Made by a program: the position numbers and the translations under genes. 64,000 nucleotides of DNA, taken from NCBI RefSeq assembly GCF_900187425.1, contig NZ_FYDJ01000001.1, forward strand, positions 62,001 to 126,000, in the 5' to 3' direction. The notes beneath the pieces are model-generated. The model was not told the origin of the DNA. It saw only the letters and a program-made list of their open reading frames with translations, and made no database searches. This stretch comes from Pseudomonas sp. Irchel s3h14 (GTDB lineage: Bacteria > Pseudomonadota > Gammaproteobacteria > Pseudomonadales > Pseudomonadaceae). Shown here one piece after another: positions 9,399 to 17,813 of the stretch; the first letter of the stretch is position 1; each line of letters opens with the position of its first letter.

Positions 9399-9400
9399 AC

Positions 9401-9490
9401 ATGAGCGTTTTGTTAAAGACACTGGCAGCCGCCCTGCTTCTGGGCGGTAGTGCCATGGAAGAAAGATCAACACTGGTACTGAATTCGTAA
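9401..9490 (+). CDS. 29-codon exported peptide, possibly a decayed gene
   Basis: An ATG frame begins two bases after the DUF1328 stop and is preceded by GAGGGTG, a reasonable ribosome site. It encodes a signal-peptide-like N-terminus (MSVLLKTLAAALLLGGSAM) and then only ten further residues before TAA. Either this is a genuine mini-protein or the start of a longer periplasmic protein truncated by mutation just after the signal sequence. I do not recognise it. Confidence 0.4.
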   Translation: MSVLLKTLAAALLLGGSAMEERSTLVLNS

Positions 9491-10188
9491 CATGAAAGAA
9501 GCAGCATGGCTTCTTTCCACTGCGCTACCCGAGGACGGTAGACGCATGATCAAGGGGCCGGGACGTTCTGCCTGTTTCAGGGGCGGAGTGACCTACGGGT
9601 ACAGGGAGTACCTGCGCAAGGGCCGGGTCAGGCAGAAGCTGCGACGCAAGTTCGTCGATCACTCATGGATCGACGGACTTGCGAAGAGCTTCCTCAGCGC
9701 AAAGCGTTGTCTTAGAGCGTTCTGCTCACATCCCCGCTTCATCTCCGCTAATCCCTCGCAAAACCATTTCGCGGTGTTTCTTTGGTGACCGTATATCGAG
9801 AAAACTGCGACTCAAAGACCGAGAATTTTCGCGCTTAAACGTAGGCTTTTTCCCAAGTTTTAGTCCACATTCCCTTGTTCAAAAAACAACCAACCTCCTC
9901 TGCGATGGCCGGTTCACGGCACTTATGCCTGCCGAAATGTCGTATTCGAACCGGTTGGGACGCGAGTTTCAGTTAAAAAAGTTCATGCCGATTCGGCATA
10001 GGGTAGGCGTTTACGGCATTAGACGTCGCTTCCTTGCATCTGAATAGTTGCGCCTTTTTTCGCCTGCCAGAGAGCCGATAACAAGCGCTCCGGGGCACCT
10101 TATACGGGGGTAGATGCACAAGACTTTTTCGCCACAAGCGTTCCAGTTCTTGCATCTGCCTGAGTCAAACGCAAGTAAGGGTAAAGAT
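9491..10188. other. 700-base structured region without a convincing gene
   Basis: No frame here resembles a known protein; the longest plus-strand frames (9492-9788 and 9679-10047) have no good ribosome site and Arg/Ser/Phe-rich translations. Visible structure: a 9-bp hairpin (9494-9517), a 16-bp hairpin (9645-9683), an A-rich tract with AAC repeats (about 9881-9893), a 15-base palindrome (9985-9999) and the gltP leader. It could hold a small RNA, a long leader or remnants of lost genes. Confidence 0.5.
9645..9683. other. Long hairpin, 16-bp stem
   Basis: The arms 9645-9660 and 9668-9683 pair over 16 positions with a single G-U wobble around a 7-base loop (ACTCATG). No U-run follows on either strand, so it is not a simple terminator. 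It may be part of a structured RNA or a protein-binding palindrome. Confidence 0.6.
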
Positions 10189-11520
10189 ATGAAGAAGGCA
10201 AAGCTTAGCCTCGCCTGGCAGATCCTCATCGGTCTGGTATTGGGGATTGCAATCGGTGCGCTGCTCAACCATTTCAGTGCCGAAAAAGCCTGGTGGATCA
10301 GCAACGTCCTGCAACCAGCAGGCGATATCTTTATCCGTCTGATCAAGATGATTGTGATCCCGATCGTGATCTCTTCGCTGATCGTCGGTATTGCAGGTGT
10401 CGGCGACGCGAAGAAGCTCGGGCGTATCGGTCTGAAGACCATCATTTACTTCGAGATCGTCACCACCATCGCCATCGTGGTCGGTCTGATGCTGGCCAAC
10501 GTGTTCCATCCAGGCACCGGCATCGACATGAGCACCCTGGGTACCGTGGATATTTCCAAGTACCAGGCCACTGCCGCCGAGGTTCAGCATGAACATGCGT
10601 TCATCGAAACCATCCTCAACCTGATCCCGTCGAACATCTTCGCGGCCATGGCCCGCGGCGAGATGCTGCCGATCATCTTCTTCTCCGTATTGTTCGGCCT
10701 CGGTCTGTCGAGCCTGCAATCGGACCTGCGCGAGCCGCTGGTGAAGATGTTCCAGGGCGTGTCGGAAAGCATGTTCAAAGTCACTCACATGATCATGAAC
10801 TACGCCCCGATCGGCGTTTTCGCACTGATCGCGGTGACCGTGGCCAACTTCGGCTTCGCCTCTCTGATACCGCTGGCCAAACTGGTGATCCTGGTTTACG
10901 TCGCCATCGCCTTCTTTGCCTTCGTGGTGCTGGGCCTGATCGCTCGCCTGTTCGGCTTCTCGGTGATCAAGCTGATCCGCATCTTCAAGGATGAGCTGGT
11001 GCTGGCCTACTCCACCGCCAGTTCCGAAACCGTGCTGCCGCGCGTGATCGAGAAGATGGAAGCCTACGGCGCACCGAAAGCTATTTGCAGTTTCGTAGTA
11101 CCAACCGGCTACTCGTTCAACCTCGACGGTTCGACCCTGTACCAGAGCATCGCGGCGATCTTCATTGCCCAGCTCTACGGCATCGACCTGTCGATCAGCC
11201 AGCAATTGCTGCTGGTGCTGACCCTGATGGTCACCTCCAAAGGCATCGCCGGTGTACCGGGTGTGTCCTTTGTGGTGCTGCTGGCCACCTTGGGCAGCGT
11301 GGGTATTCCACTCGAAGGCCTGGCGTTCATCGCCGGTGTCGACCGCATCATGGACATGGCCCGTACCGCACTGAACGTGATCGGCAATGCCTTGGCCGTG
11401 CTGGTCATCTCCCGCTGGGAAGGCATGTACGACGACGCCAAGGGCGAGCGCTACTGGAACTCGCTGCCGCACTGGCGCAGCAAGGAAAAATTGCCAGCTG
11501 GCGAGATTTCCAGCAACTGA
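10189..11520 (+). CDS. gltP: Proton/glutamate-aspartate symporter GltP
   Basis: A 443-residue DAACS-family secondary transporter that imports glutamate and aspartate with protons; E. coli GltP has 437 residues. The sequence has about eight hydrophobic helices, a serine-rich re-entrant hairpin (AYSTASSETVLPRVIEKME) and the substrate-site motif SFNLDGSTLYQ, the family's NMDGT equivalent. The second hairpin region (TSKGIAGVPG) is followed by the Asp/Arg helix (GVDRIMDMARTALNV). ATG 10189 is preferred because MKKAKLSLAWQ aligns with the family N-terminus; an upstream ATG at 10114 adds a polar extension with no equivalent. It is monocistronic, with a long leader upstream and a terminator 165 bases downstream. 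In PAO1 gltP also lies a few genes from algB. Confidence 0.92.
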   Translation: MKKAKLSLAWQILIGLVLGIAIGALLNHFSAEKAWWISNVLQPAGDIFIRLIKMIVIPIVISSLIVGIAGVGDAKKLGRIGLKTIIYFEIVTTIAIVVGLMLANVFHPGTGIDMSTLGTVDISKYQATAAEVQHEHAFIETILNLIPSNIFAAMARGEMLPIIFFSVLFGLGLSSLQSDLREPLVKMFQGVSESMFKVTHMIMNYAPIGVFALIAVTVANFGFASLIPLAKLVILVYVAIAFFAFVVLGLIARLFGFSVIKLIRIFKDELVLAYSTASSETVLPRVIEKMEAYGAPKAICSFVVPTGYSFNLDGSTLYQSIAAIFIAQLYGIDLSISQQLLLVLTLMVTSKGIAGVPGVSFVVLLATLGSVGIPLEGLAFIAGVDRIMDMARTALNVIGNALAVLVISRWEGMYDDAKGERYWNSLPHWRSKEKLPAGEISSN

Positions 11521-11530
11521 TCACGCCCCC

Positions 11531-11621
11531 TGTAGGAGCAAGGCTTGCCCGCGATGAACGATAACGCGGTGTAACTGATACACGGCGGCGCCTCAATCGC
11601 TGGCAAGCCATGCTCCTACAG
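11531..11621. repeat. Inverted REP pair (GGAGCAAGGCTTGCC type)
   Basis: The left arm TGTAGGAGCAAGGCTTGCC faces a right arm GGCAAGCCATGCTCCTACA about 50 bases on. This is the REP doublet arrangement common after genes in Pseudomonas. The same core occurs at 33490-33555. Confidence 0.8.
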
Positions 11622-11684
11622 TACGGAGTTGCACGTACATTACGTGCAGGACGTAATCCCGCAGTAGCGATCAAAGCTCACAAA

Positions 11685-11718
11685 CAAACCCCGGAGAAAT
11701 CCGGGGTTTGTCGTTTCA
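11685..11718 (+). terminator. Rho-independent terminator after gltP
   Basis: An 11-bp perfect stem (11685-11695 with 11700-11710) around a GAAA tetraloop is followed by a T-rich tail (TCGTTT). It separates gltP from the next plus-strand gene. Confidence 0.8.
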
Positions 11719-11763
11719 GGCTACCCCGCTATCATTCGCCGCATTCTTCGGGGGATTTGACTG

Positions 11764-12993
11764 ATGCTTAATGGCCTGTGGCTTGGCTTCTTCATCGTGG
11801 CTGCCGTTTCGGCACTGGCGCAATGGCTGATCGGCGGTAACGCCGGGATCTTCGCGGCGATGGTGGAAAGCATTTTCGCCATGGCCAAGTTGTCGGTCGA
11901 AGTCATGGTCCTGTTGTTCGGCACCCTGACGCTCTGGCTGGGCTTTCTGCGGATTGCCGAGAAGGCCGGGATCGTCGAGTGGCTGGCCAAAGCGCTGGGC
12001 CCGTTGTTCCTGCGCCTGATGCCGGGAGTGCCGGCCGGACATCCAGCCATCGGCCTGATCACGCTGAACTTCGCCGCCAACGGCCTGGGCCTGGACAACG
12101 CCGCCACACCGATCGGCCTTAAAGCGATGAAGGCGCTGCAAGAGCTCAACCCCAGCGACACCATCGCCAGCAACGCGCAGATCCTGTTCCTGGTGCTCAA
12201 CGCCTCCTCCCTGACCCTGCTGCCGGTGACGATCTTCATGTACCGCGCCCAGCAAGGTGCGCCCGATCCGACCCTGGTGTTCCTGCCAATCCTGCTCGCC
12301 ACCAGTTGCTCGACATTGGTCGGCCTGCTGTCGGTGGCGTTCATGCAGCGTCTGCGCCTGTGGGACCCGGTGGTGCTCGCGTACATGATTCCCGGTGCCT
12401 TGGCCCTCGGTGGCTTCATGGCGCTGCTGGCGACGCTCTCAGCGACCGCTCTGGCCGGCCTGTCATCGATCCTCGGCAACGTGACGCTGTTCGGGCTGAT
12501 CATGTTGTTTCTGGTGATTGGCGCGCTGCGCAAGGTGAAGGTCTACGAAGCGTTCGTCGAAGGCGCCAAAGAAGGCTTCGACGTGGCCAAGAACCTGCTG
12601 CCGTATCTGGTGGCGATGCTGTGTGCCGTCGGCGTGCTGCGGGCATCCGGAGCGCTGGACTTCGGTCTGGACGGGATTCGGCATCTGGTGGAATGGGCCG
12701 GTTGGGACACGCGCTTCGTCGATGCGCTGCCGACAGCGATGGTCAAGCCGTTCTCCGGCAGTGCCGCCCGGGCGATGCTGATTGAAACCATGAAAACGTC
12801 AGGCGTGGACAGCTTCCCGGCGCTGGTGGCGGCGACGATTCAGGGCAGCACCGAAACGACGTTCTATGTATTGGCGGTGTACTTCGGCGCGGTGGGGATC
12901 CAGCGGGCGCGGCATGCGGTGGGGTGTGCGTTGCTGGCGGAGTTGGCCGGGGTGCTGGGCGCGATCGGCGTCTGTTACTGGTTCTTCGGATAA
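11764..12993 (+). CDS. Nucleoside-recognition (Gate) domain membrane protein, SpmA-SpmB fusion type
   Basis: A 409-residue inner-membrane protein with about ten hydrophobic segments and two Gate-type halves. The first half (about 40-150) matches spore-maturation protein A (LITLNFAANGLGLDNAATPIG), the second (about 225-400) protein B (KPFSGSAARAML, IQGSTETTFYVLAVYFGAVG). In Bacillus these are separate spmA and spmB genes; in proteobacteria the fused form is common and of unknown substrate. Transport of a small molecule is only an inference from the Gate fold. ATG 11764 follows GGGGGA closely. The same neighbour follows gltP in P. aeruginosa. A REP pair lies directly downstream. Confidence 0.85.
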   Translation: MLNGLWLGFFIVAAVSALAQWLIGGNAGIFAAMVESIFAMAKLSVEVMVLLFGTLTLWLGFLRIAEKAGIVEWLAKALGPLFLRLMPGVPAGHPAIGLITLNFAANGLGLDNAATPIGLKAMKALQELNPSDTIASNAQILFLVLNASSLTLLPVTIFMYRAQQGAPDPTLVFLPILLATSCSTLVGLLSVAFMQRLRLWDPVVLAYMIPGALALGGFMALLATLSATALAGLSSILGNVTLFGLIMLFLVIGALRKVKVYEAFVEGAKEGFDVAKNLLPYLVAMLCAVGVLRASGALDFGLDGIRHLVEWAGWDTRFVDALPTAMVKPFSGSAARAMLIETMKTSGVDSFPALVAATIQGSTETTFYVLAVYFGAVGIQRARHAVGCALLAELAGVLGAIGVCYWFFG

Positions 12994-13006
12994 ACCAAAA
13001 ACCCCA

Positions 13007-13111
13007 TGTGGGAGCGGCGGTGCGACGATTCGACTTGCTCGCGAAAGCGGTGTGTCATTCAACATTGATGTCGCCTGACACTACGCCTTCGCGAGCAAGC
13101 CCGCTCCCACA
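13007..13111. repeat. Inverted REP pair (GCGAGCAAGCCCGCTCCCAC type)
   Basis: TGTGGGAGCGG at the left and its complement in CGAGCAAGCCCGCTCCCACA at the right bracket about 80 bases; the left copy is degenerate in its middle. The element separates the convergent Gate-protein and MCE-operon genes and may stabilise both 3' ends. Confidence 0.8.
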
Positions 13112-13128
13112 TTGGGTTTGCGTTGGCC

Positions 13129-13755
13129 TCAAGGCCTTGGCGGCGGGGCGACTTTTTGGCCTTGCTCCACCGCCCAAGCCACCACCTGCACCGTCAACTG
13201 GTCACTGGCCTGGCCAAACCCGGCCACCACCGCCGGCACCTTCGCATCGCTCAACGGCTGGCGTACTTCGAAGCGCCGGCTGGCGAGGATTCGCTGGTCA
13301 TAACCACGCACCAGCAACGCATCCAGACGCACGACGACGCTCGCACTCGTGCCTTGGTACTCGGTCTGGAACGCCTGCAGACTGCCGCCTAGCTCCAAAT
13401 CCGCCTGGAAATTGCTGTCATCTGTACTGAGCAGCGGTACTCGACCATCACGCTGGAACCCGTCCAACAGACGATTGCGCAGCAACACCGGTGCCGGGTC
13501 GCTCCAACGCGAAGCCGTGTAGCTGCTGATCAAATCACCCTGAGGGATCACGGCGATCTTCGGGCTGTTCAAAGCCTCGCTGGCCTGCGGCTTGGTCAGA
13601 CGCAGCGACCAGCGCTGCGGCGTCCCGTGACTGGCCGATGCGCTGCTCTGGGCCGAAGGCAACCGATAGACATCGGACGGCTCGGACTTGGGCAGGATCG
13701 AGCAGGCGCTGAGCACAAGGAAGCTGGCGAGGAGGGCGAGGTGAGGCAGCTTCAT
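13129..13755 (-). CDS. MCE-system auxiliary lipoprotein (PqiC/ABC_trans_aux family)
   Basis: A 208-residue lipoprotein with lipobox LSAC at Cys18. The mature part begins with the family-typical Tyr-Arg-Leu-Pro (DVYRLPSAQ). Members such as PqiC sit at the outer membrane and assist MCE proteins in moving phospholipids across the periplasm. Its ATG overlaps the stop of the MCE gene (ATGA), so it is the last gene of the four-gene permease-ATPase-MCE-lipoprotein operon. The C-terminal ARRFEVRQPLSDAKVPAV followed by a helix is the typical end of the domain. The precise lipid cargo cannot be told from sequence. Confidence 0.88.
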   Translation of the reverse strand: MKLPHLALLASFLVLSACSILPKSEPSDVYRLPSAQSSASASHGTPQRWSLRLTKPQASEALNSPKIAVIPQGDLISSYTASRWSDPAPVLLRNRLLDGFQRDGRVPLLSTDDSNFQADLELGGSLQAFQTEYQGTSASVVVRLDALLVRGYDQRILASRRFEVRQPLSDAKVPAVVAGFGQASDQLTVQVVAWAVEQGQKVAPPPRP

Positions 13756-14690
13756 GGCGTGAACTCCTTGTTCTTGTCATTGCCCAGCAAATAACCGGTG
13801 GGGTTGGCTTCCAGTCGCTGGGAAATAGCCCGCAACGAGGTCAGGGTGTCGCGCAGTTCACGCACCGCCGGAGCCAGGCCATTGAGGCCTTGCATGCCGC
13901 TGTTGAGTGAGTCCTGATTGGTCGTGAGCAGCTTGTTGATGGTCGCGCTGCTCTGTTCCAGCGACTTCATCGCCTGCTCGGCGCTGCCGAACATCTGCTT
14001 GCCTTGATCGTTGAGCATGCCATTAGCGTTGCGCATCAGCGCGGACGTCTGTTCCAGCATGGCGCCGGCCTGTTTGCCGACCGACGCCAGTTGCTGCATC
14101 GCCTGGCGAATATCGCCGCGCTGGTCGGCGATGGTGCCGGTGGTTTGTTCCAGATGTTCAAGGGTCTTGCTGATCCGCTCGACGTTCTCCGAAGAAAACA
14201 TCTGATTGGCGTTGTGCATCAGCATGTTCACACCGGCCACCAGGTCGCCGCTGTCATTCAGCAAACGGGCGATGGGCGAGGGCGAGGCAATGATCGTCGG
14301 TAAATTACCGTCCTTGCCCTTGAGCGTCGGACTTTGCGGTGTACCACCGCTGAGCTGAATGATCGAGGTGCCGGTGATGCCGGTCAGCGCCAATATGGCC
14401 CGGGTGTCTTCCTTGATCGGGGTGTCACCGCCCAGGCGAATCCGCGCCAGCACCCGGCGTGGGTCTTTCGGGTCCAGACGCAGGGCCACCACGTCGCCGA
14501 CCTTGATCCCGCTGTACTGCACGGCGCTGCCCTTGGACAGACCGCTGACGGCTTCGTTGAAGACGACTTCGTAATCCTTGAATTCGGTGTCGACGCTGGA
14601 CTTGGCCAGCCACAAGCCGAAGAGCAGGGCGCCCGCCACCACAATCACGGTGAACAGGCCGATCAATACATGATGGGCTCGGGTTTCCAT
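13752..14690 (-). CDS. MlaD-family MCE protein
   Basis: A 312-residue periplasmic protein anchored by one N-terminal helix (about 8-28), followed by a single MCE domain (about 38-118; motifs AVSGLSKGSAVQYSGIKVGDV and GITGTSIIQLSGG) and a long helical C-terminal half (about 150-300). MCE proteins form hexameric rings or tubes that channel lipids between inner and outer membranes. The long helices suggest a needle-like extension as in the longer MCE proteins rather than the short E. coli MlaD. It lies one base after the ATPase gene and overlaps the lipoprotein gene by four bases. Confidence 0.9.
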   Translation of the reverse strand: METRAHHVLIGLFTVIVVAGALLFGLWLAKSSVDTEFKDYEVVFNEAVSGLSKGSAVQYSGIKVGDVVALRLDPKDPRRVLARIRLGGDTPIKEDTRAILALTGITGTSIIQLSGGTPQSPTLKGKDGNLPTIIASPSPIARLLNDSGDLVAGVNMLMHNANQMFSSENVERISKTLEHLEQTTGTIADQRGDIRQAMQQLASVGKQAGAMLEQTSALMRNANGMLNDQGKQMFGSAEQAMKSLEQSSATINKLLTTNQDSLNSGMQGLNGLAPAVRELRDTLTSLRAISQRLEANPTGYLLGNDKNKEFTP

Positions 14691-14691
14691 G

Positions 14692-15495
14692 TCAGACCTC
14701 CTTAAGTTGTTGAGTGGCGGTCAGCGCCGCGCGGCCGCGAGGGCCATGGAAGTATTCGTGAATCCACGGATCGTCGGTTTCCGAGACTTTGTCGATGGCA
14801 TCCGCCACCAGCACTTTCTTTTGCGCCAGCACCGCCACGCGGTCAGTGATGGTGTAGAGCGTGTCGAGGTCGTGGGTGACCAGAAACACACTCAGGCCCA
14901 ACGCATCGCGCAGGGTCAGGATCAATTGATCGAACGCGGCCGCGCCAATCGGATCGAGGCCGGCGGTGGGTTCGTCGAGAAACAGGATGTCCGGGTCCAG
15001 CGCCAGCGCGCGGGCCAGGGCCGCACGCTTGATCATGCCGCCGGACAGCGAAGCGGGGTACTTGTCGGCCGCCGACAGCGGCAGCCCGGCCAAGGCCATT
15101 TTCACTGCCGCCAAATGCTCGGCGTCCTCTCGGCTCAAACCGGCATGTTCGATCAGGGGCAGCGCGACGTTCTCGGTCACGGTCAGCGAAGAGAACAGGG
15201 CGCCTTTCTGGAACAGCACGCCGAAGCGCCGTTCGACCATCGAGCGCTCGTGTTCGGACAGCGTCGGCAGATTTTTACCGAAGACCTTCACCACCCCTTC
15301 GCTGGGCTGGCGCAAGCCGACGATACTGCGCAACAGCACTGACTTGCCGCTGCCGGAACCGCCGACCACGGCAAGGATTTCGCCCTTGTACAAATCCAGA
15401 TCGAGGTTCTCATGCACGCTCTGACTGCCGAAGCGATTGCACAGACCGCGGACTTCGATCACCGCCTCGGAGGGCGCTCGGGGTAGACGACTCAC
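14692..15495 (-). CDS. ABC transporter ATP-binding protein (MlaF-like)
   Basis: A 267-residue ATPase energising the MCE lipid transporter. It shows Walker A GGSGSGKS, a Q-loop (FQKGALF), the signature LSGGMIKRAALARAL, Walker B ILFLDEPTAGLDP and the H-loop THDLDT. The signature LSGGM is the MlaF-type variant of LSGGQ. The start is a GTG at 15495 overlapping the permease stop as GTGA; the open frame continues much further upstream but only antiparallel to the permease domains in another frame, and no in-frame ATG lies near. It sits between the permease and MCE genes, all in tight overlap, consistent with a single complex. Confidence 0.9.
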   Translation of the reverse strand: MSRLPRAPSEAVIEVRGLCNRFGSQSVHENLDLDLYKGEILAVVGGSGSGKSVLLRSIVGLRQPSEGVVKVFGKNLPTLSEHERSMVERRFGVLFQKGALFSSLTVTENVALPLIEHAGLSREDAEHLAAVKMALAGLPLSAADKYPASLSGGMIKRAALARALALDPDILFLDEPTAGLDPIGAAAFDQLILTLRDALGLSVFLVTHDLDTLYTITDRVAVLAQKKVLVADAIDKVSETDDPWIHEYFHGPRGRAALTATQQLKEV

Positions 15496-16640
15496 CAGCC
15501 CATCTCCATGAAAAACAGCGCGGCCACGGCGTCGAGCACGATCACCACGAAAATCGACTGGACCACGCTCGACGTGGTGTGCGCGCCGACGGACTCGGCG
15601 CTGCCACTGACCTTGAAGCCTTCGAGGCAGCCGATCGCGGCGATCAGAAACGCGAAGATCGGCGCTTTGACGATCCCCACCAAAAAATGCTGAACACCGA
15701 TGTCGGTTTGCAGCAGCGACAGGAACATCGCTGGCGAGATATCCAGCGCCACCGCGCAAACCACACCGCCACCGATAATCCCCGAAAGCATCGCCAGAAA
15801 GGTCAGCATCGGCAGCGCGACCAGCAGGGCCAACACGCGCGGCACCACCAGCAGCTCCATCGGGTCGAGGCCCAAGGTGCGAATAGCGTCGATTTCTTCG
15901 TTGGCTTTCATCGAGCCGATCTGCGCGGTGAACGCACTGGCGGTGCGGCCGGCCATCAGGATCGCGGTCAGCAACACACCGAATTCGCGCAGGAAGGAGA
16001 ACGCCACCAGGTCCACGGTGAAAATACTCGCGCCGAAACTCGCCAGCACCGTCGCCCCGAGAAACGCCACCACGGCGCCCACCAGAAAGGTCAGCAGGGC
16101 AACGATGGGCGCGGCGTCGAGGCCGGTCTGTTCGATGTGCGCCACCATCGGCGTAATACGCCAGCGCTTGGGGCGAAACAGACCGCGGGCGATGGTTTCC
16201 AGTATCAGGCCGACGAAGCCCAGCAACTGCAGGGTGTCCTGCCAGACCGCGTCCACCGCCCGGCCGATGCGGGTCAGCAGTTGAATGCCGACGCTGATTT
16301 CCGGTTCCTTGATTGGCACGCAGAAGTCGGTCAGCGAGCAATAGACGGTCTGCAACAAGGCACGGTCGGCCGAGGACAGTGTGCAATCGGGGTGTTCGGC
16401 GGATCGGCCCAAACGCTCGGAACCGAGCAACTCCACCAACAGCGACGCGCCGGCGGTGTCGAGCGCGCCGAGGCCGTTGAGGTCGATGTGAGTGCTGTCG
16501 TCGTATTGACCGCGGAGCTTTTCGCTCAGGCGCTTGAGATCGGCGTAATGGGCAAGCGTCCAGTCACCCGTGACCCGCAACTGAGCAGGGGAGTGAGAGG
16601 TGTCCAGTCGGGCACTGCCGGGCATTGTGCTGCTGGTCAT
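15492..16640 (-). CDS. MlaE-family permease with N-terminal STAS-like domain
   Basis: A 382-residue membrane subunit of the MCE transporter. Residues about 20-110 resemble a STAS/MlaB domain (IDLNGLGALDTAGASLLVEL); the rest is a MlaE permease with five or six helices and the conserved REFGVLLTAILMAGRTASAF and IGSMKANEEIDAIRTLGLDP motifs. In the canonical Mla system MlaB is a separate small protein regulating MlaF; here it is fused to the permease. It begins the operon permease-ATPase-MCE-lipoprotein, and no mlaC-like periplasmic shuttle is present. P. aeruginosa has an equivalent four-gene operon elsewhere in its genome. Confidence 0.9.
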   Translation of the reverse strand: MTSSTMPGSARLDTSHSPAQLRVTGDWTLAHYADLKRLSEKLRGQYDDSTHIDLNGLGALDTAGASLLVELLGSERLGRSAEHPDCTLSSADRALLQTVYCSLTDFCVPIKEPEISVGIQLLTRIGRAVDAVWQDTLQLLGFVGLILETIARGLFRPKRWRITPMVAHIEQTGLDAAPIVALLTFLVGAVVAFLGATVLASFGASIFTVDLVAFSFLREFGVLLTAILMAGRTASAFTAQIGSMKANEEIDAIRTLGLDPMELLVVPRVLALLVALPMLTFLAMLSGIIGGGVVCAVALDISPAMFLSLLQTDIGVQHFLVGIVKAPIFAFLIAAIGCLEGFKVSGSAESVGAHTTSSVVQSIFVVIVLDAVAALFFMEMGW

Positions 16641-16693
16641 AAGCTCCGTGCTTTATTGGCTATTACGCAGCTCTACGTAATAGCACGAACGGG

Positions 16694-17725
16694 TTACTTT
16701 GCGGCAGTCGCAGGCTTGTTGTCCTTTACCACGAAGCGCAACACACCGATGACCTGGCCATCTTCGGTCAGCACCCGAACCTGCCACTTACCCGCGGGGT
16801 TGCCGGGGAAATTCTGCTTGTGGGTCCACGCACGGTAGCCTTCCTTGCGCCCCCCGTTGATATCCAGCGGGATACGGTCGACTTCTTTACCGTTGAACAT
16901 CCAGACGTGATAAATCCGTTCGGCCAGACCTCGCGGGGCATTGATCGCGGTGTACGCGTACAGCCCACCTCCGCGAATCTGCTCGGCGCTGACTTCTTCC
17001 AGGCTCTTGCCGGGGGTGCGGTCCTGCATTTGGGTGCTGATCGCCACGTCGGTCATCCACAGGGTCGCCGGCGGCACCCAGGATCGCAGCACCCAACCGA
17101 GCGCGCCTATGCCCACCGTGATACTGAGAATCGCCAAGGCGTTGCGCACGGTACGAATCGGGAAGATCGACGCCAGGCTCGGGAACGACAGCACGACGGC
17201 GGTGCCCAGGGCCAGTTTGAAACTCTGAGCGGTGGTCAGGTGCAGGATGACGGGCAGGGCGGTCAGCAGGGCAGCGAACAACGTCAGTGTGTGCAGTGCC
17301 AGGAACGCCCAGCGCCGGGGGGCCAGCCATTTGTAGTAGAGCGGGTCGATGATGGAAATCAGCGCGGCGATGCCCAGCAGACCGGTGAAGAACAGCTGGC
17401 CGCTGTTCCAGGTGGTGGTGATAAAAAAGAACGGCAGGACGAAGAACAGGCTTTCCTGGTGGATCATCTGCGTGGCGTAGCGCAGCAGAGGTTGGGGGAT
17501 CTCGCGTTTGAAGATCCTGGCGAACAGCTTGGTGAGGCTGTTTTCCAGCATCAGCCAGATCCAGCTGACCAGCATGATGGTGGTGATCCAGGTCGCCAGA
17601 CCTTGCTGGCGATCCACCAGAATGAAGCTGCCGACCCCGGAAATGAAACCGCCGAGCGCAATGACCCCAGGGTAGCGCTTCATCAATTCCAGGATGCGCT
17701 GGACGTATAGGGTCAGAGTAGGCAT
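16694..17725 (-). CDS. DUF5924 family membrane protein with DUF2914 domain
   Basis: A 343-residue protein with about seven hydrophobic segments in the first 220 residues and a soluble C-terminal domain (about 225-335). That domain has the DUF2914 pattern: paired aromatic and Gly positions (YHVWMFNGKEVDRIPLDING, GYRAWTHKQNFP, GKWQVRVLTEDGQVIG), probably a beta sandwich in the periplasm. No function is established for the family. It is transcribed in the same direction as the MCE operon, which begins 53 bases further on, but I see no evidence that they act together. Confidence 0.8.
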   Translation of the reverse strand: MPTLTLYVQRILELMKRYPGVIALGGFISGVGSFILVDRQQGLATWITTIMLVSWIWLMLENSLTKLFARIFKREIPQPLLRYATQMIHQESLFFVLPFFFITTTWNSGQLFFTGLLGIAALISIIDPLYYKWLAPRRWAFLALHTLTLFAALLTALPVILHLTTAQSFKLALGTAVVLSFPSLASIFPIRTVRNALAILSITVGIGALGWVLRSWVPPATLWMTDVAISTQMQDRTPGKSLEEVSAEQIRGGGLYAYTAINAPRGLAERIYHVWMFNGKEVDRIPLDINGGRKEGYRAWTHKQNFPGNPAGKWQVRVLTEDGQVIGVLRFVVKDNKPATAAK

Positions 17726-17813
17726 TCGGCGGTTCGCAATAGTCGTGGGGAAAATCCTCGACAGGGTAACCGCCGAGAGGGCGGCGTGGCGAGGGGCTGC
17801 GGCCCAATCACAA

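Noticed and set aside
9492..9788. 98-codon frame with start after the 29-codon peptide
   Set aside because: No ribosome site, unusual composition, no family resemblance, and it contains the long hairpin; kept as part of an unexplained region rather than a gene.
9679..10047. 122-codon frame upstream of gltP
   Set aside because: AT-rich with Arg/Ser/Phe-rich translation, no ribosome site and no known domain.
10165..11472. Open frame of 435 codons antisense to gltP
   Set aside because: Its translation is extremely His/Gln/Asp-rich without a recognisable domain, as expected for the shadow of a GC-rich gene; gltP on the other strand is certain.
15496..16386. Apparent N-terminal extension of the MCE ATPase frame
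   Set aside because: The frame is open but overlaps the permease gene in another phase and is Arg/Gly/Pro-rich; the ABC domain starts right after GTG 15495, which overlaps the permease stop as expected.
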